From Apium graveolens (lineage: Eukaryota > Streptophyta > Magnoliopsida > Apiales > Apiaceae): a DNA stretch of 64,000 nt. Location of the stretch: the NCBI RefSeq assembly GCF_009905375.1, contig NC_133650.1, positions 68,069,648 through 68,133,647 of the forward strand, read 5' to 3'. A program made the position numbers and the translations under genes. Below are positions 47,269-57,449 of this stretch, piece by piece. The notes beneath the pieces were generated by a model. The model ran no database searches. It was not told the origin of the DNA and worked only from the letters and a program-made list of their open reading frames with translations. Position 1 is the first letter of the stretch. Each line of letters starts with the position of its first letter.

Positions 47269-48030
47269 GTGATAGGCTGAAACACTCACCTGAGATAGTG
47301 AAAACATATGAGCAAATGATGAAATATTATGATTATAAATCTAACCCTGATGTTTGCAGACTAACAAAATCTACAAAATATCCCAGATATATTTGTTGTG
47401 AAAATGCAAACCCTAATATAGTCTATAACCTGTTTATACATGGTTTTGTTGACAAGATCTTAACAAATGAAACCATGTATTGTATATCAAAACTACCAAG
47501 TATAATTGTCAAATCCATGGAAGCTATAGTACGGGAAATGGGAGCAGGCTCATACGGAATACAAGTTTTTGATGCATCAACTGATCTAGTTGGAAAACCC
47601 ATAATAATATGTCAAATATTTAAATTGGGAAGGAATATGGCAGATATTGTGGGAGAAACCAAAAGCTTGAAATTGCCAAATCCCTGTGATATTAACAAAT
47701 TCCAGGAATGGTTATGTGAAAAACGAGCCATTGGTCTAGCTACCCTCAGGTCCAAAATACAAGATACACTACGAGCTCGGAAAGTTATAATCATTTCTGA
47801 AAGCCATGGTGGAGGTTTCACCGAAAGTATAATAACCTTATATTATGATAATACTATACAAAAATTCAGGTACTATGGCATTAGAGATAATGCTTGATAA
47901 AATAGAAAACCTGAAATATAATCATGCAAAACATACTACTGAATATTATCAAAGAATAACAGGTCCTAGAAAGAGACCTATTATCAGTCTAAAAGATAAT
48001 GATAAAGGGAATTCTGATCCCTTTGCATGA
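47265..48030 (+). pseudogene. Viral ORF G (+ copy), candidate translational transactivator (ORF VI position)
   Basis: About 255 codons, open to 47897 then shifted by one extra A near 47862; the second frame reaches 48030. Readable features: SPEIVKTYEQMMKYYDYKSN, RYICCENANPN, then FIHGFVDKILTNETMYCISK and VIIISESHGGGFTES. The last ORF before the promoter in caulimoviruses and soymoviruses is the transactivator/inclusion body protein. Position fits, but I see no decisive motif, so the assignment is tentative. Confidence 0.5.
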
Positions 48031-48971
48031 TACAAAAATGGTGTGATACACCAAAATACTGTAAATTGAATGGTGAAAACCAAAAAATATGAAAGAGCTA
48101 TATTACCAGAAGATAAAAGATTCCTTTCAACAACAAAATATCAAGGCAAAATGACAAAAATGGAAAAAGAAGAAAAGGAAAAGCAGATTCCCTGAAAAAG
48201 ATGACAGATCCTCCAAGATATCATGGCAGACACAGAAGATAAAGATGAAGAAAATATGAAGAGACGACAAAAGAAGAAATGGCAGACAAAGAAAATAAAA
48301 GATTCGTGGAAAAAACCTGCAAAAGAGAATTATTAGTAATTATGTAAAAGAAATCGGTTATCCCGGTAATCTGTAACCATATAGAAGGACTACTATAAAT
48401 AAGTCCATGCATAAAATGTAAAGGATATCTGAAAATTTCTGAAGTTCAATTCTCTCTTTGAATATGTCTGGCTAAACTTCTTCACTCTCTATAAACTCTA
48501 CTAAGAATATATCATAATAATAGAAAAGATTATTTTATATGTATCATATACAATCAGGATTAATTCAGGAAAATAATACCTTGGGGAATAGCAATATGGA
48601 AGAGACCGTGGAGGACTCCTGCATTCAGCCAAGAATATCCAAAGGAGCTTGGAGAGCGTTGAGGATAATAGGGCAAGGGTGAGTTGAGACTTCCAGTGAC
48701 CAGAAAGCTATTGTAAGAGGTAAAAATTCTGATTTAAATCTTATTGTGTATGATAGCATTATAAAATAATGTTCTCTAAGATTATGATGTTTAATTAGTA
48801 TGAGGTTATAGGGATGATTTCATTTAAAATAATGAATTCGTTTTTGTCTACTGCTTACTACATGCAAATATTAATCGATATGAATATGTATTTTAATGCG
48901 CCTTCCCTCTTTAGGGTTGTGAGGTATATAAACGATCCAGGTAAACGATCCAGAAATTGGTTCCCCCGGAA
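48031..48971 (+). promoter_or_regulatory. Viral intergenic region and leader (+ copy)
   Basis: Non-coding between ORF G and the primer-site side. It is purine-rich (AAGAAGAAAT-type runs) from 48100 to 48340, with a TATA box at 48394-48401. Then comes a leader of several hundred bases with short ORFs, and a second TATA-like TATATAAA at 48925-48932. It ends at ATTGGTTCCCCC, a few bases before where the minus copy has its tRNA-Met site. Confidence 0.7.
48394..48401 (+). promoter_or_regulatory. TATA box of the viral pregenomic promoter (+ copy)
   Basis: TATAAATA in ACTACTATAAATAAGTCC. The identical box is at 56016-56023 in the minus copy. It lies at the start of the long non-coding leader, as expected for the 35S-type promoter. 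Confidence 0.65.
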
Positions 48972-49075
48972 AGAAAAGATTATTTTATATGTATCATATA
49001 CAATCAGGATTAATTTAGGAAAATAATACCTTGGGGAATAGCAATATGGAAGAGACCGTGTGGAGACTCCTGCAT
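48972..49075 (+). repeat. Duplicated promoter-leader segment at the inversion point
   Basis: It repeats 48520-48622 (AAAAGATTATTTTATATGTA onward to GACTCCTGCAT) directly after the + copy leader. It ends in CTCCTGCAT, which is also present in the adjoining minus-copy RNase H sequence. Confidence 0.85.
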
Positions 49076-50638
49076 ATCCACATATATGTGGCTTTTCTTT
49101 ATCTATGTCATCATTCTCATATGCTATTAGGATTGCTCCCCATCCTATATCGCTAGCATCAGTATATAATTCTAAATGATCTGTTTCTATGGGTATTCTA
49201 TGTTTTGGTAAATCTTTCACCTTTTCCTTAAGAATTTTTATACAATTTTCATGTTCTTTTGTCCATTCAAAAGGTTTATTTTTGTTAGTTCCTGTAATGG
49301 TTTTCTTAATTTAGGTAAGTCTTTAATATAATCTGAGGCATAATTTACTATTCCTAAAAACTGTTGTACCTCTTTTTTATTTTCTAATTTATCTTTAAAA
49401 TTTACAATCTTTGTTGCTACATGATCTTGTAATTGTATACCTTCTTTATCTATTTTGTATCCTAAATATTCTATCTTATTCTTAAAGATTTCAGATTTCT
49501 TTTCAGACAATAATATTCCATACTGGTTTATTGTTTTTATAAATTGCTCTAAATGTTTTATATGCTCTTCTAGAGTTTCACTATATATTAATATATCGTC
49601 TACATATACTATGCAAAAATCTTTTAATTTTCTAAAGATTTGGTCCATTCTTCGTTGAAATATTTGTGGCGCATTTTTTAATCCAAAGGGTAATACTATC
49701 CATTCATAATGTCCTTCCGGAGCACTAAAGGCTGTTAAAGGCCTTGATTCTTTGGTTAATTTTATTTGCCAAAATCCACTTTTACAATCGAATTTACTAA
49801 ACCATTTCTTATTTCCTAGTCTATTTATAAGATTTCTTTTATATGGTAAGAAATATCCATCAAATATAGTTTTCTTATTTAATTCTCTATAGTATATTAC
49901 CATACGGGCTTTTCCCCTTTTCTATTCATTATGTTTTCTTACAAGGAAAGCCGGGCTGCTATGTGGACTTTTACTTTCTTGTATTAATTTTAATTTTAAT
50001 AATTCATTGGTTTGATTATCAAATTCTTTTTGGTCTGAAGGGCTATACCTTATAGGTTTAGATCTTATTATATCATTAGGGTTTAATAATTTTATTTCAG
50101 CATATATCTTTTCCTTATCCCATAAACTTATAGGATTTTCTCCGAAGTTGGATTTTAATAAATTATTATATTTTTCAGTTAATTCTTGTAGATTATTATT
50201 TCTTTCTATTCTTAGATTGTTTATTCTTATAGTATTTATAGTACTTATTGGCATAATTCTTTTTAATACTATCCACTTATTACACGATGTTTGTAATGAT
50301 AGGGTATTTGATGTTACTATATGTGTTTTAAAATAATCTAAGAAGTTATTTCCTAATAATATAGATTGCTTCATCTTATTCTGATATACAATAGGTAAAC
50401 TGAATAATGTTTTATTTAGCTTTATTCTCATGTTTTTTTCTATTACATCTAATTCTTTCTTTTGTTCATTAAATCCCGATACCCTAGTTCTATGTGCATT
50501 AGATTTTTCCCATCTATATGAAGCTAAAACTTCCTGTTTTACTAGACATAGATCTGCTCCACTATCTATAAATATTTTTTGTTTTAGGAATTTATATTTT
50601 TTATATTCTACATCTGCTTCTATGTATATTGCTACCAT
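49076..50638 (-). pseudogene. Viral polymerase (minus copy), truncated in RNase H
   Basis: It starts at 50638. DSGADLCLV, YVDD and YTDASDIGWGAIL are all readable. Breaks: CAG to TAG at about 49921, followed by Asp to Tyr in the VIDYREL motif; one A lost near 49287; and the frame leaves viral sequence after ICGYAG at the inversion junction. The remaining RNase H end lies 8.7 kb away at 58001-57749, because the genome is circularly permuted. Confidence 0.92.
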
Positions 50639-50643
50639 TCCTC

Positions 50644-52620
50644 TCAATTGCTTTCACTAGATGATTCATAATTTATAAAGTTTATTTCATTATCAGTTTC
50701 ACTAACATAAAACTCTTCATATTCATACCATCTATTGTCATCTTCTTTAATTTGTTCTATTTCCATTATGAATTGTGATGTATTTATATATTTTACTTTC
50801 TTTTCTTTCAGTTTAGGACATTTATTAGCATAATGTCCTTTTTCATTGCAATTCCAACATTTACATTCACTTATATCTTTCCTTTTAAAAGGTTTTCTTC
50901 TAAACTTTCTCTTATTTTTATATCTTCTCCTATTTTCTGGTGTATTTCTAAATTTCCTAAACCTTTTTCTCTTATATCTGTTGTATTTATAAGGATAATT
51001 ATTTCTATTTTGTTTATTTTTGTACTTATCATATGATTTTTTCTTATTATACCTCTTCTTATAGTTCCTATAGGGTTTTTTATCTTCACATCCAAATACT
51101 AGTCTTCTTTCAGTGAATCCACATATTTCTCTTAATCCTAGTTTTTTATCCTTTTTAACCTTCTGTTGTACCCTATATTCTTCACATTTTCTCATTAGAT
51201 ATCCTCTTAGTACTCTTATTCTTTCACCTAGAGTGTTCTCACGAGGTTCTAACTTATTATATTCCTTAGTTATCTCAGTATTATAAGGTTCTGGTAAATG
51301 ATCATAATATAATTGTTGATATATATGTCCTTCTTCGGGTAAGAATCTAGCTTCATAAAAGAATTTAGTAAAACTTATAGTATATTCTGGTAACTTGTTA
51401 ATTTTACAGCATTTCATGTTATTTAGATTCATTATTATTTCTATTTTTCTTTCTATTAGAACTTGGTCTCTAGCTACTATCCAAGGTTCTCCTAAGAATT
51501 CTCTTTTTAATATCATATCAAATATTTGTAACATTGATTTCCAATCCGTTGCATACCTTAGTACTTCAGTTTTTAACTGATATTCTATGGATTCTATCCA
51601 ATATGCTACCTTTCCAATTAACATTTTTGAGATCAAGTTATAAGTATATTCTAACTCATCTGTATGAGTGGAATTCATTAATGCTATATACATTCCTAAA
51701 TTCCAATCAGTTATTCTCCTGCTAATTTCTTGTTCTTCATATACATTATCTAAGTCTAAAAAGTATCCATTTAAGTTTACGCCTTGTGACATTGATCCTA
51801 TGAATTCTTTAAATTCATTATGTTGTCCTATTGGTATGTGTTTTGGTATCGTGTTCCTATATCTTGTTATAACTTCCATATTATGGTCGGTTACTTCTTC
51901 TTCTGGGTAGTTATCCATCTCCTCATTTTTTATTCCTTCAGTTTCTATATCAGTATAATTATTTTTATCTTCTTGGTCACTATTCGATTCTTGTTTTATT
52001 ACTGCATTTACATTTTTCATTCTTTCTAAAGCTTCTATTATATTTTTATTTTCTATTTCCATTTCAGAATTTTCCTCATAACTACTGTTATATTCTTCTA
52101 TTATATTCACCATTTTTCCTAAATTATCTTGTTCCGATTCACTAGTACTTGTATTATTATTTGTAGATACAGTACTAGAAACTTCACTTGTATCCTTTTT
52201 TTTTCCTTTTAACTTATTTAATTGCCTTTTCAATATTTCTATTTCTTTTTTATTTTCTTCTGTTTTTTCATTTAATTCCTTTTTTGTTTGTCTTAAATCT
52301 CTTTTTACCTCTTTTAGTTCCTTTTTAGTTTCTTTATATTTATTTTTATATTTTTTATATTTTTCTAACCATTCTTCATTAGTATTTAATCGTAGTTTTT
52401 TATTCTCCGTCCTTATTTCTTCTACTTCTTCCTTTTGTTGTTCTAATTTTGACTTTAAATATTCTATCACAGTTGTATCAATCTTAAACTCAGCTTTGCT
52501 TTCACTAGTTGTTTCCTTTTTTAATGGTTCATACTTATATTTTTCTCTTTCTAAAATTTCTTTTCCATGATTCTTTAAAAATGTTATCACGTTATATTCT
52601 TTTTGTTCTTTAGTTTCCAT
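50644..52620 (-). CDS. Viral coat protein (minus copy), intact frame
   Basis: 658 codons without interruption, the longest open frame in the window. Residues 1-150 are Lys/Glu-rich coiled coil. About 185-260 is an acidic Glu/Asn segment (SYEENSEMEIENKN). About 270-500 is the likely capsid core (IPIGQHNEFKEFIGSMSQG, then WNLGMYIALMN, then KVAYWIESIEYQL). About 510-585 is a Lys/Arg/Tyr-rich nucleic-acid-binding stretch. CWNCNEKGHYANKC at 588-601 is the CCHC knuckle shared by Caulimoviridae coat proteins. The acidic tail ends SSSESN. The N-terminal coiled coil is unusually long. Confidence 0.88.
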   Translation of the reverse strand: METKEQKEYNVITFLKNHGKEILEREKYKYEPLKKETTSESKAEFKIDTTVIEYLKSKLEQQKEEVEEIRTENKKLRLNTNEEWLEKYKKYKNKYKETKKELKEVKRDLRQTKKELNEKTEENKKEIEILKRQLNKLKGKKKDTSEVSSTVSTNNNTSTSESEQDNLGKMVNIIEEYNSSYEENSEMEIENKNIIEALERMKNVNAVIKQESNSDQEDKNNYTDIETEGIKNEEMDNYPEEEVTDHNMEVITRYRNTIPKHIPIGQHNEFKEFIGSMSQGVNLNGYFLDLDNVYEEQEISRRITDWNLGMYIALMNSTHTDELEYTYNLISKMLIGKVAYWIESIEYQLKTEVLRYATDWKSMLQIFDMILKREFLGEPWIVARDQVLIERKIEIIMNLNNMKCCKINKLPEYTISFTKFFYEARFLPEEGHIYQQLYYDHLPEPYNTEITKEYNKLEPRENTLGERIRVLRGYLMRKCEEYRVQQKVKKDKKLGLREICGFTERRLVFGCEDKKPYRNYKKRYNKKKSYDKYKNKQNRNNYPYKYNRYKRKRFRKFRNTPENRRRYKNKRKFRRKPFKRKDISECKCWNCNEKGHYANKCPKLKEKKVKYINTSQFIMEIEQIKEDDNRWYEYEEFYVSETDNEINFINYESSSESN

Positions 52621-53051
52621 TAGAACTTTCCTTTTTTACTAAGTTGTCCCAAATTATCTAATACATTTCCTATTGGTTCAGATATATTAGGTTTCATTTT
52701 ACTTATATCTATCATCATTGGCTCATTAACTCTTCTCCATGCATTTATGGCTTTTAGTTCTGGCTTATTTGTAATTTCTTTTTCTGGTATAATTTTTTGT
52801 TTTCCTTCTTCTAATTTTATTAACTTGTCTAGTATCATTTTTAAAGTAGGTATTTCAGAATTATTTCATAAGCTTGTTAACTCTTCTCTTATTATTTGTC
52901 TCAAATTTTCTTGATTATCTTGTTTTTCTACCAATCTTATTATTGCATTTAGTTTTTCCTTAACTATTATTTCTTCCCATAAATTTTTTATAAATTCTGA
53001 GTCTGACACTTTATTATTTGTTGATTCGCTTCTTCCAACCATTTCCAACAT
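52620..53051 (-). pseudogene. Viral ORF D (minus copy), one stop
   Basis: Same gene as 42393-42824. A TGG codon has become TGA near 52866, splitting it into 53051-52866 and 52838-52620. Confidence 0.7.
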
Positions 53052-53232
53052 CTATCCAATATTTACTAGTATTTTTACTCTGTTCTTCTAATTTCTTAAT
53101 ATCATTTTCTAACTTTGTTTGTCTTTCCTTATATTCTAAGTATTTTATTTGTGAATCTATTTCGCTTTCTAACATACTCTGTATTTTCTTTAACTTTTCT
53201 TTCTTATTCCTTAATTTTTCTTGTATATTCAT
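53014..53232 (-). CDS. Viral ORF C (minus copy)
   Basis: 72 codons, intact, nearly identical to 42212-42430 (SKNTSKYW in place of SKYTSEYW). Lys/Glu coiled coil, function unknown. Overlaps ORF D by 38 bases if the first ATG of D is used. Confidence 0.65.
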   Translation of the reverse strand: MNIQEKLRNKKEKLKKIQSMLESEIDSQIKYLEYKERQTKLENDIKKLEEQSKNTSKYWIDVGNGWKKRINK

Positions 53233-54517
53233 AGTTTTTCTATAAATCTTTCTTTTCCTTGATCTACTATCTTTATTCCATTATTATTAATTTTATAATT
53301 TATCATTTTTAAGAAGTCGCTTCCTAATAATAATTCACTCGAACTATCATATTCTATTACTCCTATATTTATATTATATTCCAAGTCTAATATTTTAAAT
53401 TTAAATTAGTACATTTAGTAATAAATATTTCTCTATCATTTTCTGCATATCTGTAAGTCTGAGGTTCTATCCATTTACAATTTTCTTCATTTACCTTGCT
53501 TATATGAATAAAACTTTTGGTAGCTCCTGTATTAATTTCTGCTATACAGTCTCTTGTTATTGTTTCATCAAATATTATTATTTTTATTTTCAAACTATCA
53601 GTATCTATCTTTATTAAATCTATCTTTCTACTCGTCATACTCATTGATCTAATTAATCTTATAAGATTTTGTTCTTTTCTAAAACTTAATCTGGATCCTT
53701 CTAATATTGGTTTAATTCTCTGCCTTGGAATCATTTGTCTATTACTAAAATCTATTGTAATTTCTTCTGGGATTGTTATTTGAGATTCTTCTTTATGTTC
53801 AATTTTTTCTAATATATCATTATATAACTTTGGTACTATTATTCCTAATTCCGTTTGTTTCTTTACGTGATGGTTTCCAGTCATAGCATAAACCATTTTG
53901 GTTTCTATACTAATAACTTTACTTCCTTTTTGCATTTTTATTCCATCTAACTTATAGTATAATGTTAAAGATCTTTCTTTATTTTCATCCCTTAGTGATA
54001 TACTGAAATCGGGTTGTATTATAAATTTTAATTTCTGATATATCAAGTTTCCTTTTATTACCGCTATTAATGAATCTTGTATATTTCCTATTATTCTATC
54101 ATCCAATACATATATCTGTATAGGAGTATCGATATTTTTCTGAAAATATGCTTTTATTGTAAATTCTATTGTTCCAAAATATATATTTTTTAGTTTATTT
54201 GCTTCCTTTTGTTTTAATTTGGATAATTCTCTTTTTATTAATCCATCTGTTATTAAATTTATTCTTGTTTTTCCATTTATTGTATCTATATCTATTACAT
54301 TCTCATGTTTTTGGGCTATATACCTAACTTCCTTATTTCTTTCAAAATATGATGTCTTGAATATCTTTTTTATTGTTAATTCTTCTGTTTCACTTTGAAT
54401 TTGATTATATATATCTGGTTTAAAACTTAGGGTTTGTGATGTTCCTCCTTCGTATTCATCCATTTGATAATATATATCTTATTTTTCACTTATTTCTTCT
54501 AATGACATTTTATCCAT
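53229..54517 (-). pseudogene. Viral movement protein with retropepsin-like tail (minus copy)
   Basis: Start ATG at 54517. A CAA-to-TAA change at codon 15 (near 54480) and a one-base deletion near 53398 break it. Between them 358 codons are open (54463-53387), including the position that is a stop in the + copy. INTGATKSFIHIS is present with the same Asn as in the + copy; ELLLGSDFL follows after the frameshift. The Asn is therefore ancestral to both copies. Confidence 0.78.
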
Positions 54518-54524
54518 CTATATT

Positions 54525-54782
54525 TTATCCAGTTATATTATTTGTTAAAATTATTCTTTTAAGTCCTTGTATTCTTAGTTTATCATTTCTAAATGTTATT
54601 ATCATATTTCCAAGTTGTTGGTAAATTCTCATAATTTCTTCGTTATTCTCTCTTGTCCATGTTATTTTATTTTTTCTTTCTAGTAATTTTTCCAGATCTA
54701 TTTCTAATTTTTCTTGATTTTTTATTAATTGCTTTAGTTTTCTATTATTTCTAGTTATTGCATTTGGATCTGTCCAATTCAT
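54525..54782 (-). CDS. Viral ORF B (minus copy)
   Basis: 85 codons, intact, the same as 40661-40918 except one residue. Unknown function. Confidence 0.65.
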   Translation of the reverse strand: MNWTDPNAITRNNRKLKQLIKNQEKLEIDLEKLLERKNKITWTRENNEEIMRIYQQLGNMIITFRNDKLRIQGLKRIILTNNITG

Positions 54783-55099
54783 TTTTTAATTTTTTGTCTT
54801 AAATCGTCTATTAATCTATATTGTTCAGTTAATACTTCTTTTAAGTCTTTTATTTCGATTTCTAAATTAGTTTCTTTAATAAATTTTTATCGTTTTAATA
54901 AAAGTTTTTCTTCCTCTAGTCTCCTAATTTTTTCATCTCTTTCTTCCAACATTGTTTGTAATATAGCTATAATATCTAATTTTTCATTTATTATTTGCAT
55001 GCTTATCTTACAACTTTCAATATGTTGATTTATTAGCCTATTATATGTTGGTTCTTTATCAACTATATACTGAATTGATCGTATCCTTAAATCTTCCAT
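54779..55099 (-). pseudogene. Viral ORF A (minus copy), nonsense mutation
   Basis: Same length as 40344-40664, but a GAA codon has become TAA near 54889, leaving 70 codons. It starts MEDLRIRSIQYIVDKEPTYN. Confidence 0.68.
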
Positions 55100-55374
55100 A
55101 AGTCAGATTAATTGTCTGTATAAAATTTTCTTACACATCTGTTGTGTTACTTTGTTTTCTACTATAAATAAAATTAATATAGTTGCTATTATTTTAGATT
55201 TATATCTTTTATTCCTTTCTCTATTTATTCTTGTCGGAGGTCTCATTTAACCTTCAAATTTTATTTCATTTTAACTATTCATGTAACTTTTACTATTCAT
55301 TAGTTACTATTCACTGTCTACTATTCACGGCTACTTTTGCTACAGCGTTTTACTATTCATTTCCCGCCTATTAC
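55100..55374 (-). promoter_or_regulatory. Viral leader downstream of the primer site (minus copy only)
   Basis: Non-coding, between the tRNA-Met site and ORF A. On + it contains five CTATTCAT/CTATTCAC motifs between about 55276 and 55360 (TGAATAG on the viral strand). Only the part below about 55200 is present in the + copy. Confidence 0.6.
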
Positions 55375-55388
55375 TGGCTCTGATACCA
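55375..55388 (-). promoter_or_regulatory. Viral primer binding site (tRNA-Met)
   Basis: TGGTATCAGAGCCA on minus, the site where caulimovirids prime minus-strand synthesis. It lies about 280 bp before ORF A. The + copy lacks it, because it is opened just at this point. Confidence 0.9.
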
Positions 55389-55494
55389 ATTTCTGGGGGA
55401 ACCAATTTCTGGATCGTTTACCTGGATCGTTTATATACCTCAATTTCTGGGGGAACCAATTTCTGGATCGTTTACCTGGATCGTTTATATACCT
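55387..55494. repeat. 54-bp perfect tandem duplication in the viral leader
   Basis: The unit starting CAATTTCTGGGGGAACCAAT occurs at 55387-55440 and again at 55441-55494 without a difference. Each unit contains a TATATA-type sequence and a doubled GGATCGTTTA motif. The + copy has a single unit. Confidence 0.95.
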
Positions 55495-56386
55495 CACAAC
55501 CCTAAAGAGGGAAGGCGCATTAAAATACATATTCATATCGATTAATATTTGCATGTAGTAAGCAGTAGACAAAAACGAATTCATTATTTTAAATGAAATC
55601 ATCCCTATAACCTCATACTAATTAAACATCATAATCTTAGAGAACATTATTTTATAATGCTATCATACACAATAAGATTTAAATCAGAATTTTTACCTCT
55701 TACAATAGCTTTCTGGTCACCGGAAGTCTCAACTCACCCTTGCCCTATTATCCTCAACGCTCTCCAAGCTCCTTTGGATATTCTTGGCTGGATGCAGGAG
55801 TCCTCACACGGTCTCTTCCATATTGCTATTCCCGAAGGTATTATTTTCCTGAATTAATCCTGATTGTATATGATACATATAAAATAATCTTTTCTATTAT
55901 TATGATATATTCTTAGTAGAGTTTATAGAGAGTGAAGAAGTTTAGCCAGACATATTCAAAGAGAGAATTGAACTTCAGAAATTTTCAGATATCCTTTACA
56001 TTTTATGCATGGACTTATTTATAGTAGTCCTTCTATATGGTTACAGATTACCGGGATAACCGGTTTCTTTTACATAATTACTAATAATTCTCTTTTGCAG
56101 GTTTTTTCCACGAATCTTTTATTTTCTTTGTCTGCCATTTCTTCTTTTGTCGTCTCTTCATATTTTCTTCATCTTTATCTTCTGTGTCTGCCATGATATC
56201 TTGCAGGATCTGTCATCTTTTCCAGGGAATCTACTTTTCCTTTTCTTCTTTTTCCATTTTTGTCATTTTTCCTTGATATTTTGTTGTTGAAAGGAATCTT
56301 TTATCTTCTGGTAATATAGCTCTTTCATATTTTTTGGTTTTCACCATTCAATTTACAGTGTTTTGGTGTATCACACCATTTTTGTA
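55495..56386 (-). promoter_or_regulatory. Viral intergenic region (minus copy)
   Basis: Collinear with 48031-48920. TATA box at 56016-56023. Upstream on the viral strand is a long purine-rich tract; downstream is a leader with short ORFs. Confidence 0.7.
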
Positions 56387-57151
56387 TCATGCAAAGGGAT
56401 CAGAATTCCCTTTATCATTATCTTTTAGACTGATAATAGGTCACTTTCTAGGACCTGTTATTCTTTGATAATATTCAGTAGTATGTTTTGCATGATTATA
56501 TTTCAGGTTTTCTATTTTATCAAGCATTATCTCTAATGCCATAGTACCTGAATTTTGTATAGTATTATCATAATATAAGGTTATTATACTTTCGGTGAAA
56601 CCTCCACCATGGCTTTCAGAAATGATTATAACTTTCCGAGCTCGTAGTATATCTTGTATTTTGGACCTGAGGGTAGCTAGACCAATGACTCGTTTTTCAC
56701 ATAACCATTCCTGGAATTTGTTAATATCACAGGGATTTGGCAATTTCAAGCTTTTGGTTTCTCCCACAATATCTGCCATATTCCTTCCCAATTTAAATAG
56801 TGTACATATTATTATGGGTTTTCCAACTAGATCAGTTGATGCATCAAAAACTTGTATTCCGTATGAGCCTGCTCCCATTTCCCGTACCATAGCTTCCATG
56901 GATTTGACAATTATACTTGGTAGTTTTGATATACAATACATGGTTTCATTTGTTAAGATCTTGTCAACAAAACCATGTATAAACAGGTTATAGACTATGT
57001 CAGGTTTTGCATTTTCACAACAAATATATCTGGGATATTTTGTAGATTTTTTCAGTCTGCAAACATCAGGGTTAGATTTATAATCATAATATTTCATCAT
57101 TTGCTCATATGTTTTCACTATCTCAGGTGATTGTTTCAGCCTATCACTCAT
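56387..57151 (-). pseudogene. Viral ORF G (minus copy), candidate transactivator, one stop
   Basis: Open from 57151 to a TGA at 56441-56443 (AGA in the + copy), 236 codons; the reading would otherwise reach 56387. It shows the same blocks as 47265-48030 and lacks that copy's frameshift. Function tentative, from position only. Confidence 0.52.
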
Positions 57152-57184
57152 TGATAAATTTGACAGAATAGTTGATATGTTGGT

Positions 57185-57418
57185 TTAAGGTGATGACATG
57201 GTTGCAAGCTTTGATGAAAATGGTATAGGTTTTATTGTAGGGATTGCAACTGAAGCTTGTAAAGTTGTTTTGTCTTTTATGGCTTCCATAATTTGTTTCA
57301 GAAAATGTTGGTTCTCCTGAACCAGGGTTTCTATCTCCTTTTGGAGTTTGGTGATTTTCTCATTATTGGTTGATATATGAGAAGTGACATCAGTGATATA
57401 TTTCTCAAAATTTTCCAT
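57185..57418 (-). CDS. Viral ORF F (minus copy), shortened
   Basis: 77 codons. It begins like 46999-47268, but small changes after ATMSSP create a TAA, so it no longer reaches the ORF G start. Confidence 0.55.
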   Translation of the reverse strand: MENFEKYITDVTSHISTNNEKITKLQKEIETLVQENQHFLKQIMEAIKDKTTLQASVAIPTIKPIPFSSKLATMSSP

Positions 57419-57449
57419 CTTTTGTTATCCTGCTAAGAACAACAAACAA

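Noticed and set aside
48814..49026. 70-codon frame in the viral leader
   Set aside because: It crosses the rearranged duplication near 48971; in the other copy the frame differs. Short leader ORFs are common in caulimovirids but this one is not a conserved gene.
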